Assembly: GCA_015501595.1 (NCBI GenBank)
Contig: JADNRX010000253.1
Coordinates: 1-64,000 of the forward strand
Length of the DNA stretch: 64,000 nt
Direction of reading: 5' to 3'
Source: Hymenopellis radicata
Taxonomy: Eukaryota > Basidiomycota > Agaricomycetes > Agaricales > Physalacriaceae
Part shown: in pieces, positions 1 through 9,026 of the stretch
Layout: each line of letters opens with the position of its first letter
Position numbering within the stretch: the first letter of the stretch is position 1
Made by a program: the position numbers and the translations under genes
Notes under the pieces: generated by a model
Seen by the model: the letters and a program-made list of their open reading frames with translations, nothing else
What the model was told of the DNA's origin: nothing
Databases searched by the model: none

Positions 1-385
1 CTATCCGCTTTCTTCCATTCTTCCTGCTCCTATGGGTGATCTGTGAGTATCTTCCCGGCGCCCCTCTTCAGTACTTGGTTCTAACAGACAACCATAGCCA
101 ACGTCGCAGTGTGCTTCGAGCCCATTGAGGTACTCCCTCACATCTACCGCTACGGGTACGCCATGCCGTTCTGCAACGTCGCTGGCGCTGTACGCACCAT
201 CCTTTTCGGTACCAAGAACGAACGTGAGTGCTCTCAGCATGTTTCATGTCCTATTGTCCTAATGGTTTATCACAGTCGCTCTTCACTTCAGCATTCTTAT
301 CGCATGGTCCGCTGTGTCCATAATATCCCTCCCAACTTTCCAGTGGTACAGGAGGAGGATCTTACACAAGTCAATTGAAGACTAG
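1..385 (+). CDS. SNG1-like (DUF3533) membrane protein, 3' end only
   Basis: This is the C-terminal end of a gene that begins before the window. Three coding pieces are readable: a hydrophobic stretch in about 1-45 ending near a GTGAGT donor, an exon at 88 to about 222 (TTIANVAVCFEPIEVLPH, then a GYAMPF-type segment and an FGTKNE end) and a last exon ending with TAG at 383-385. The last exon reads a membrane segment (LHFSILIAWSAVSI) followed by a basic tail (QWYRRR). The EVLPHIYRYGYAMPF pattern and the closing transmembrane helix are what I recall for fungal SNG1/DUF3533 proteins, multi-pass membrane proteins linked to nitrosoguanidine resistance in yeast. The family call is from memory of the motif. 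The first exon/intron border and its reading phase are not settled. Confidence 0.7.
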
Positions 386-791
386 AGGATTCTTGTATCA
401 GCTAGCTGGGACTCATGATACCATCTGTATTTCTCATACCCTACCATATTACCAGCATTACTAGACTTCATCACAGCATTGGCATACGCCTAATACGAAA
501 CCAAAGGAATAGAATGAGCATTGAACTTGAAGCGAAAGAAAACAGCTTGATGATTGTAAGGATCCGAAAGTCTTGAATGGTCCTCTGAGGCTGTTGGCGA
601 GAGTCTTGTGTTCCTTGTTGGGGCGGTCGGCGAGTAGTTTGTGCACTTGAAGGGGGAAAGCATTTGTTAGATTACTAGGCGTGCGACGTGCGTGTTTCCG
701 TGCGCCATTTGACTGAAGCTGACCTGTGGAAATTTTTTTGTACATTATAGCACGTTGTACCACATAATCAAGAGACTCCACTATAATGCCG
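386..791. other. Intergenic, between two converging 3' ends
   Basis: No gene is seen here. The SNG1-like gene ends at 385 and the oppositely oriented GH43 gene ends at 792. The right half (from about 650) is 3' flanking sequence of GH43 that reappears, diverged, near 25.46 kb. Confidence 0.6.
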
Positions 792-846
792 TTATCTCTG
801 TTTCCAGTACTTGAAGTCTGCTGGAACCAATGTCGGTCGTCCATGT
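650..846. repeat. Source copy of a dispersed duplication (GH43 3' end)
   Basis: This stretch of about 197 bp, covering 3' flank plus the end of the last GH43 exon, recurs in the same orientation at about 25459-25660. Shared landmarks in order are a TTAGATTACTAGG block, GACTGAAGCTGACCTGTG, TTTTGTACATTATAG, CACATAATCAAGAGACT and CTCTGTTTCCAGTACTTGA. The copies differ by scattered substitutions and small indels. Here the sequence belongs to an intact gene, so this is taken as the donor. Confidence 0.85.
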
Positions 847-2801
847 CCAGTGTTGTATACACCAAATGACGCGCCGATGAATGTAGGCCCTCTGTAGGCA
901 AGAATCAGCACAGAAACTCAAGGTGAAAGAAGACCACGAACATTCTCGAACTACGAACGACGCAGTGTACTCAAAGTCGGAGTCACCCTCTGCGTATCCT
1001 AGCGTGTATTTCGTGGAATTGCCGATGATCGTCAATCTAACGGGTTCATCGGCAGTCTCTAATTCGGTGTAAACCACAGTCGCCACCGTGTCATTGGCAG
1101 GGGTGAGCGCCCACGGACCGACCTGCTTTGCAGGCGTCAGAGTGCGCGTAACGATATATCGCTTTCCACCGTCGCTGGTTATCGCGATGTCGTTATGTCT
1201 GGCCTCGTTGACATATATAGTAATTCCCGCTTCTGTCAAATTCAAAGTGGGACTGAACTCCAGCTGTGTCTCGAACGTCTGTTCATAACTCGTCTGCTTG
1301 CGCAAGAGCATGGCAGGACTGTCTCGATCTCCGGGAGCGTACGCGTTCCCCATAATGCGTAGATATCCTGGGCGATCAGCGAGAGTGTGGAACTTCTTGT
1401 ATGGCGTGCGCAGATAGATGAATGACGCGTCAAGCTTGCTGACTTCTGAAAAGTCGCTGTCATAGGTCTTCACGGGATCCACATCCTCGAGGACGCCAGC
1501 TAAATGCTCAGTCAGAGGCTCGCCGCCGTTGAAGACGGGCCATCTGTCCTCCCATGTGACGGGGAACAGGTAGGTCTCACGACCCAGTTGGCTTCCCGCC
1601 TGAGGGCGCACGGCCAGCGCAGTTCCAAACCAGGTTCCGTCCTCTAGCTCTACCAAGTCGGAATGACCTGTGTTCTGAACAGGCAGAGAGAGGTCCGCGC
1701 CGTTGTATAGGATAGGATTCTTGGGGTTATTTTCCCAAGGGCCGGAGGGGGACGGACCGCGTTGAATAGTGGCTCGGTGCGTGATGCCAGTACCGCCTAA
1801 ACCAGATATTCGTAAACGACCATTGCGGGAACTGAGGGAGGTTCCTCACCTTCAGCAATCAACAAGTAGTATGTCCCGTTTATTAGATATACATGGGGAC
1901 CTTCGGGCCTGACTGCAGCTGTGACAGGAAGAGTGCCATTGAAGATCAATTGCGCAGGAGTAGTGAATTTCCAGTGGCGATATCGATTTTGTTTTGATAT
2001 ATTCCGTAGATGTTTTCAACCGCGTTGTTGATTCCAGCCCAAGTGTAGTATACCTAATATACGTCACGGTGTTCAGCGCTAATGTTTAAAGAATTTCAAG
2101 TGAGCTCACATCGCCATTGGTATCCCAGAACAAGTCGGGATCATAGCCCAAAGAATCTGAGAATCATCATCATAAACGCCTTAGCACTTTGTGAAGACTG
2201 TTTTCCGCTTACCGACGTAGATGGGGTCACTCCAGCTATTCGAAAAGATGTCCGTCGTCGTGACATAGAAGGATCGAGGAAAGAGCTTCAGTTCCGCTAG
2301 AAACGCCGTATCATTAACGAGCTGCTTAGCTGCCGAGTTAAGGCATACCAGTGTAAACATATCTCGTGGTCGTCGTGAGATAGAAGACACCATCGTGGTA
2401 CCTCAACGTCGGAGCCCAAACACCTTCGCAAGCACATTAATCCTGCAACATACACGCAGCCAAAAGAGTCAGACCCACCTCCGTTGAAAGGCGTCCCAAA
2501 CAAGGCCAACTGAGAAGGTCTATTCAACGCGTGCCCAATCAATTCCCAGTCCACGAGGTTTCTGCTGTGGTATATCGGATTTCCGGGCCACGTCTCAAAT
2601 GTAGATGTCGCGATAAAAAAGTCTTCCCCTACTCGCAGGATCGTAGGGTCTGGATTCCATCCGGGAATGATGGGATTGATGAGACCGTGTACACACTCTA
2701 AAAGACGCGTTTATAGGAGCTGTTTGAACCTCTTGAGGGCGTGATGGCATACCTTGTAGCGCGCTCAGGGCGAGCAGGACAGAGAGACACGAGAATTTCA
2801 T
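792..2801 (-). CDS. Secreted glycoside hydrolase family 43 (beta-xylosidase-type)
   Basis: A multi-exon gene on the minus strand encodes an extracellular GH43 enzyme, likely a beta-xylosidase or arabinofuranosidase acting on hemicellulose. It starts at ATG 2799-2801 with a short signal peptide (MKFSCLSVLLALSALQG). The next exon carries the family's N-terminal signature with the catalytic base in WNPDPTILRVGEDFF, then VDWELIGHALNRPSQL. A later exon has the general acid Glu in EGPHVYLINGTYYLL (about 1855-1915), then GHSDLVELEDGTWF. The C-terminal half matches the beta-sandwich domain of GH43 xylosidases (YTLGYAEGDSDFEY). The last exon (about 792-890) ends GASFGVYNTG ... FKYWKQR before TAA at 792-794. 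The acceptor of that last exon is ambiguous between two nearby AGs. The 3' end of this gene has been copied elsewhere in the window (25.5 kb). Confidence 0.9.
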
Positions 2802-2940
2802 CTTGCACTTCAGTAAAAGATGGAGCCTTGGCCTAGTTTAAATAACAGCGACTACTCAGCGAGCGGACCGGTCGGTCATGAGGCGGCCTGGTCATGGGAG
2901 GAACACATTGCAGACAAGACTTCGACGGTCCGAGAGCAAT

Positions 2941-3658
2941 CAGCAAGCGGTGCCCATGCCAGCGACAAAGACATTGAACGGTGTTCATGCGGAAAGATTT
3001 TTGTGCTGTTTGCAGTGTGTAAGCATTAGACATATCTTTCTATTTGTCCTAGAATAGCGTACGTTATAGACGTTCGAGATATAGGACATTGCGAAAATCC
3101 TCGGAGAATTAGATGGGGTCCTAAGGGCAAGAGAAAGGTGACGCGAAAATGGCGTCCTCGCACGTTTATCTTTTGGAAGGATAGTGTTGGTGTGCGAGGA
3201 ATGGCGCGTTGAAAGAGGGCCGCGAAGCGGGTCGTTCTAAGAGTCAGTTCGGTAGTACTGTACGAGCTAGGTTCTGACCGCCGAGCTCACCGTGCTCAGC
3301 AAGCTGTGCCCGTTACAGCGACAAAGACATTGAACGGTGTCAGACAGATTTTTGTACAGCCTGCAATAGGTCAACTTCGTAGAAGCAGTACTCTTCGTCC
3401 TAGATAGCGCTATGTAGTCAAAGACATAGTAGGTCCTTGTGATGAAATCTCGGGGAATTAAATGGGGTCCTAAGGGCAAGGCAAAGTTGACGCAAAAAAG
3501 GCGACCTCGCACGTTTATCTTTTGGAAGGATAGTGTCGGTGTGCGAGGAATGGCGCGTTGAAGGAAGGCAAGTCGGTATCAGTTCACCGGGTACCAGCTG
3601 TGAGTTCCCATTTTCGGCAAGTTCTGACCGCCCTTGCCCGAGCTCACCGTGCTCCATT
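2941..3658. repeat. Two tandem copies of a unit of about 357 bp
   Basis: Unit A runs about 2941-3296 and unit B about 3297-3658. Both begin CAGCAAGC.GTGCCC, share GCGACAAAGACATTGAACGG, a GGGGTCCTAAGGGCAAG block, a long near-identical block with TTTATCTTTTGGAAGGATAG and GTGTGCGAGGAATGGCGCG, and end in GTTCTGACCGCC ... GAGCTCACCGTGCTC. The middles are more diverged. Unit A also holds a 14-nt segment (3242-3255) found inverted on the far side of the transposase gene. Confidence 0.85.
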
Positions 3659-3707
3659 TTACTATTGGAACTACCCGGGGCTGAGCCTGGCTAGGAATTA
3701 GGACTCA

Positions 3708-3746
3708 ACCCGCGGTTTAAATATAGCAACCTGCGGTTTAAATATA
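3708..3746. repeat. Short tandem repeat, GCGGTTTAAATATAG motif
   Basis: Two copies of a 22-bp unit centred on GCGGTTTAAATATAG lie about 110 bp before the transposase start codon. A related segment in inverted orientation occurs at about 8672-8692 on the other side of the transposase. It may be a subterminal or TIR motif of the MULE and could also serve as an AT-rich promoter element. Confidence 0.5.
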
Positions 3747-3855
3747 GATTTAGTTACCGGTCATTCTGGAAGACCGATCCGTCCTCCACCTTATCCTCTG
3801 TCTCTTACTCTCATGTCATAACACTCCTTGTAATGAATGCGCTCTCTCCCTATTT

Positions 3856-6800
3856 ATGACCGATTACGACTATTACCGCGCGCCAAACGCGATTGCGGAC
3901 GGCTTCGAGAGCGCGCCAAAGGCTAATAGATCCAGCTACGGCAAGATCATCCCCAAGCAGCTGCAGCTCTCCAGCGCGACACGAACCACAATACAGTCGC
4001 TGATAGACGATGAAAAAGTAGAGTATTATACGTATGATTACACCAACGGAGAGCAAGGTATGCAACAGTTTGGCAATATCAGCCTTTTACTGACGCTTTT
4101 CTCCATAGATGTTGCAAACGCCTTATTCTCGCGTCTTGGGCTCCATATTCCAGATGTGCAATACAAGGAAATCTGCGCTAAGATGTGTATTCGCCAGAGC
4201 ACGCACAAGGACCGCGGAACAACGGGCGTTCCCAAAGCCGACCAGATGGTACAGACGCGCTTGCCGTTTATCGTGCTCAACGACGCGAGCGATGTCCAGA
4301 AGCCGCATATGCAGAAGCCGTACGCAAAGCCGGCGGCTCAGTCTGAGACGTCGTGGCAGAGATATGAGAGGATTTACCAGTGTGGTTGCGGGACAGATCA
4401 CACGGAGGGAGGAAAGCACCCCAAACGGAATCGGCAAATTGCATGGCCAGATCTTGGATGTCCATGCTGGATACGACTCATAACAATGCAGGGCAAGACA
4501 AACAGTACGTTTTATACATTTAGTTACAAGAATTTTTAACGCATATATGCACCCTAGCCGACACAATCGTCGCGATCCTTGGGATATCCGGCGTCTTGAC
4601 CCATTCCGACGCTTGTATCAGCAAGACAGACCTCGAAAACAAGCCCCGTTTTCCTCTCCATCCCGATGTTCGGAACTACGCTCTGTCTCTGCTTCGCGAA
4701 CGTGCACCCATCAGTATGGTTCGCGCACAATGCAAGAAATTCGCGGAGGCACGCTGGGGAGCCGCAATGGGAAATATCGAATTCCGCTATCGACTTGCCA
4801 CACACGACTCATCATCTCTCTACCGTTCTGCTGCAGCCGAGATAGGCGTACCACAGCGATCGAAGCCAGAAGAGAATCTGTATGCGTGGTTTGGTCCCAC
4901 TCCCACCCCACCAACGCCGGAATTCACGAAATCATGTTTACATTACCAACCACACATCTCTGCCTCAGAAAACGCGCCAGAACAACGGTTTGAGCTTGTC
5001 CTCGCCACTCCCCAGATGCAGAAAGCCGCGTGGACGTACGGGCATAAGAAGCTTGTCCATATGGATCTTACATTCGGAGTCTGTTCAGCACGTACCCTGC
5101 TCGCCATTCTGATGACATCCAATCCACGCGGGAAGGGCATCCCCATCGCGTTCATAATGTTCACAGCTCGTAAAAGCGCCAAGGCCGTGCATGCCGATTA
5201 CGATACGGCCATTCTCACTCGCCTTCTTGAGAAATTCAAACAGGGGATGGGCGTGAACGAGCTCTTGGAGGTCTTCGACATTGGTGTCGGGGTGGTTGAT
5301 CTTGATCCACGCGAGCACAGCTCTCTCCGAACCAACTGGGATCTTATATTTTTACTTTGGTGCATTTTCCATGTTTGGCAAGCGTGGAGAAACGCCCTCA
5401 ACAAATACTTGCTGAGTATTCCCAAAGGCGATGCACGGCAGGAGGTTCGGAAACGTCTAGTCGGGCTCCTTATTCCTTTGATGCGCGATGTCATCGTTTA
5501 CGATGAGGCGTGCCGGCTGTACAACGACGAAATCACATATTTCACTGCCCAAGTTTCCAAACAACGAAGTGTTATCTCACGCAAACAAGGAACCGCCGGC
5601 CTCTCTTTCCTTGCATATTTCAAGCGTTACGTGAAGAGCTATGCCGATTGGCTCCCTTGGTCTCCTGCAGGGCCTATCAAAGCCGCTGAGATCTTGGGCG
5701 TAGCACCCTCTGATGTACCAAGGACGAATAATCCATTAGAATCGTTCAATGGGCACATCAAGGGCACATACTTCCTCCCTTACCTGCACTCTGGACGACT
5801 CCCACGCGTGGACGTGTGGATTCTCTTGATCATCACCAAAGTGATGCCTACATTCTTTGCAGATATCGACGATAAAGCCGCTATGATGGACTACTAGACA
5901 TGTCCATGAGTGCCCACCCGAGTGCACTCGCACTCGCGGGGCGGGTCACTCGCGGCTCTGAGCCGGACACCCACACTCGCGCGACACCCGAGTACTCCAC
6001 TCGGGTGTGACACCCATTCGCGAGTGTCTGGCACACACGAGTGTGTCGACACTCGTGTAGGGTGGCGGTCTACCCGTGTACACCCACCTGTTTTCATGAA
6101 TAGCGAGCATCCCCGGGCAATGGCACGGGGACACTCAGCTCTTCATGAGGCTGGTGGTGGGTGTGGTGCGAGGTGTGGTGATGGGGTAGTACTGGAGAGT
6201 GGAGATGGAAGAGGGATGGAGGCAGGTTGTCGATGTCGCCGGCATCATTGTGTCGTCCGCTTTGTAGGTCAGTGGCATCGTCCGCGTTGCAGTGCTTTGA
6301 CATTGTCCACGTCGTCATCGCCGTAGTCGTTTGTAGTCGTAGTCGTTGTCTGTAATATCCGTCAGCTAACGAAATAGAAGAAAATACTGAGAACGCACCT
6401 ATCTACGCGCCGTACGCCCATAATCCCGCCTGTTCCGCTCTCCAAGCCTGCTTTTCAGCAGAACGGAGTCCTATTCCATCGTTCTGTGGCCTCTTGAAGG
6501 CCATTGTCGTCGTCGTTCGACGTCTGCTGCCCGCTCGGGGGGCTTACGCGTCCTTGTTGGTGTGTGTCTCCATGGAGACGACTCAAAGTCGCTCTCCTGG
6601 TGTGCAGACGCCGACCCAGAGTCGAGCGCCGCTGTCGTCGTCGCCGACTCAAGGTCGAGCGACGGGTCGTGGTGGCTGGTGGTAGAGTGTGAGAGAGAGA
6701 GAACTGGCCGATCGCATGCTGACGCGTCACTTCGGCTTCCGGCCCGAATCGCCGCATCGCGAGAAAAGCATCATTTCTGCTTGTTTTTTAGCTCAAAAAA

Positions 6801-8063
6801 ATTCGAAAAAAATTAGCAAAAATGTGAGTGTCCACCCGGGTGTCTGCCGCCGGGTACTCGTGGCCCATAGGCAGACACCCGCACCCGGGTGGACACCCGT
6901 CAAGACACCCTACCCATTTAGGGTAAACACTCGGCACCCGGGTGTTGAGTGCGGGTACACCCACGAGTACCCGCAAACACCCGACACTCGTGGACGTGAC
7001 TATGGACTACCAAGCCCAGATCATGAAGCCTAACGAGAAGCGCAACGACTCGGTGCCCAAATCTTCCTCCGACTCGACAATCTCCCCATTCAAGACTTGG
7101 TTGAAGGAGGAGGAGGAATTAGTCGATGACGAGGATGCAGTCGATGACCCGAAGCTTCATCTTGAGGCTCCTACACCTCTTCCAACATTGCCAGCACCGG
7201 ATATGGACCATGTTGAGCGACCTTTGTCGCCCTTGAACGACATGCACATAGATTCACTTCCCGACGTTCCCGTGCATTCCTCACCATTCCTACCAGTCGA
7301 CGATGTCCCTTTAATTGATATATTACGCTCTCCATCAAATTCCGTGGGTTCAATTGTCCCAGAAACGCCTCCGTTCTCTTCACCCGCCTGCTCGCCTATC
7401 CAGAAGTTACTCTCTCCATCAGATTCTGTCGGCTCAGTTGTTCCAGAAACACCTCCCTTCTCTTCTCCTGATTCGTTACCTGTCCAGAATGATCCCTTCT
7501 CTTCTCCTGCTTCACCTGTCCAGAATGATCCCGTTCCCCAATGGCGCGAAACCTGGTTCCGTCCACCTTTGGCACCTCGCTCACCAAATGATTTCCCATC
7601 ATTTGATGTTGAGGCACCAGAATCGCCTCTACCTTCATCTCCAGGCTCCTTCGTTTCACAGCCAGATTCACCATCACCCGCTACTGCACTTCATTCGGGA
7701 CCTATCGTCCAGCCCATCATTCCCAGTCTTCGAGAACTAACAGCCGCTGAACGGGATCTTGCGCGCGGAGAAGAAATGATTTGTCGCGCTCTCCGTCAAA
7801 TGACTCTTGAGGAACCAGGACGCGATATTCGGCACCATCTCAGCCCTCCATTAGAGACGCGTTGCTTCTCAATGAGGAAATTTCATACAATGGAGATGAC
7901 GAGGAGCTTGTTTCAAATGGTATGTACCTCTTATTCCATGAACAACGAGTTTACCAGTGAGTGCCACCGACATGCAGTATCACCCCTTCGAGCAATGACA
8001 AAGCTACTCGCTCCGTTTGAGCCTCAGAGGAAGGAGAAACGTAAAGAATCATATAATACTTAG
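3856..8063 (+). pseudogene. Mutator-like (MULE) transposase gene, interrupted by a hAT-type insertion
   Basis: Three exons (3856-4057, 4109-4504, 4558-5894; introns of 51 and 53 nt) give 645 codons. Around 4370-4480 there is a Cys/His-rich segment (CGCG ... CPCW) resembling the zinc-binding region of MULE transposases. The DDE domain follows: Asp in LVHMDLTFG (residue ~367), Asp in GVVDLDPREH (~450), the CxxH motif in LLWCIFHVWQ (~466) and Glu in NNPLESFNG (~592), the order known for MULE/MuDR transposases. The frame ends at a TAG (5895-5897) that is the first three bases of an inserted element. After that element (ends 7002) and its 8-bp duplication, the same frame resumes at CAA 7011 and runs to 8063, adding about 350 codons of acidic, Ser/Pro-rich tail. 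The tail contains an 81-bp-period repeat (VGSIVPETPPFSSP / VGSVVPETPPFSSP) and a helical end. A small intron near 7920 is possible. With the insertion in place the encoded protein is truncated, though the catalytic core is complete and may still be made. Confidence 0.85.
5895..7002. mobile_element. Non-autonomous hAT-like DNA transposon, 1,108 bp
   Basis: The element is flanked by a perfect 8-bp direct repeat TGGACTAC (5887-5894 and 7003-7010). Its ends are inverted repeats starting TAG and ending CTA: the left end TAGACATGTCCATGAGTG and the reverse complement of the right end TAGTCACGTCCACGAGTG match at 15 of 18 positions. An 8-bp duplication with TAG/CAG ends is the hallmark of hAT elements. 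Both subterminal regions (about 5905-6100 and 6820-6995) are packed with degenerate, often palindromic CACCCG(A/G)GTG-type motifs, as expected for transposase-binding arrays. The middle has GTCGTC-rich low-complexity sequence and no transposase, so it would need a hAT transposase from elsewhere. Confidence 0.88.
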
Positions 8064-9026
8064 CGCTACGACTACTCATGTGACTTGCATAATGCTTTGC
8101 TGAATTGAAATTTGATTGAAATGACTTTATATAGCCGATGCCATTGGCGGAAACACAGAGAAAAGATGGGCGGTTATTAAGCGGGGAGCTAGGGTTAGGG
8201 TTTTTGAGGCTTCAAATTTGACAGTGGTCACGCGGATGTGAAGTTTGAAGCCTTGCAAGAGGCTGTACATTAATATTTACATATATTTACTAGGTGGACA
8301 CAAAAAGTGGGATAATTGAAGACGTTGTCCAGCAAGATGAGAGCCTCCCCGGCAGGGGCCTCGACGGAGTCGCCTGGACGGAGTCCGCCTGCGCGGCGAG
8401 CGCAAAAGCCGCCCGGCGTGTGAGGGCCCCCGCTGGAGCGCCTCGACGGAGTCGCCCCCCGGGAGGGCCTAGACGGAGTCTGCCGCCCGGCGAGGGAGGG
8501 TGGGGGGGGGCGTCGCGGCCGCCGCCGCAAACATTCTCTCCAGAAAGCACTCAACAGTCGTCTGTGGGTCCGCCGGCCAAAAAATCCAGGATGGTGCGCG
8601 CACATGGTGAGAGCAGAGAGCAGAAAAATTCGCCGTCAATATCCGGCATCTTATTAGTGATCGGCATCTAATTTTAGAACCGCGGGGTCAGTTCGATTTC
8701 CGCCTGGCTACCGAACTGACTTAAGAGTAAGCTACGTTCATGCCATCCATAGACAGGATGCATGACACGATGTGTTTATCAGTGGCACTTTGAATGGAAG
8801 ACACAAATTTGGACGCGGGAGGCGAGGCAGGTCATCGATGCGCACGCCAATGACAACTACGTGTTGCCATCGCGTCTCTTTCGTCGGATCATGGTCTGAG
8901 GTCTTCTTTTCATTTAGTTTCACGAATAGACATTGAATATCGAATACACGGATGCTAGAAACCCAGGTGAGTCTAGTAATCATCAACGGAATTATGTATG
9001 CTCACTGAACACTGTTACTTACATTG
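8064..9026. other. Intergenic, right flank of the MULE
   Basis: No gene is seen. It holds a very GC-rich stretch with four copies of GACGGAGT (8359-8485), a stem-loop with 9-bp arms (GTCAGTTCG ... CGAACTGAC, about 8689-8721) and segments that match, inverted, the left flank of the transposase gene. The last part is 3' flank of the acyl-CoA dehydrogenase gene. Confidence 0.5.
8359..8485. repeat. GC-rich degenerate repeats (GACGGAGT core)
   Basis: The core GACGGAGT appears at 8363, 8377, 8445 and 8472, usually within C(T/G)(C/G)GACGGAGTC.GCC. The stretch is far more GC-rich than its flanks. ORFs read through it on either strand are Pro/Arg/Ala low-complexity and are not taken as genes. Confidence 0.6.

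Larger units (their letters stand above)
2802..3855. other. Upstream region of GH43 and left flank of the MULE
   Basis: No gene is seen. It contains the GH43 promoter side (2802 to about 2940), a two-copy tandem repeat (2941-3658) and a short repeated AT-rich block (3708-3746) just left of the transposase start. Part of it is probably the left end of the Mutator-like element. Confidence 0.5.

Noticed and set aside
5905..6995. CRISPR-like or satellite array of CACCCG motifs
   Set aside because: Spacing and sequence are irregular, and both arrays sit inside the ends of the hAT-type element, which explains them.
8190..8200. TTAGGG-like interstitial telomere repeat
   Set aside because: Only TAGGGTTAGGG, under two full units; too short to mean anything.
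8270..8671. Overlapping ORFs on both strands at the GC-rich island
   Set aside because: Low-complexity Pro/Arg/Ala translations without domain or splice context; explained by GC richness and repeats.
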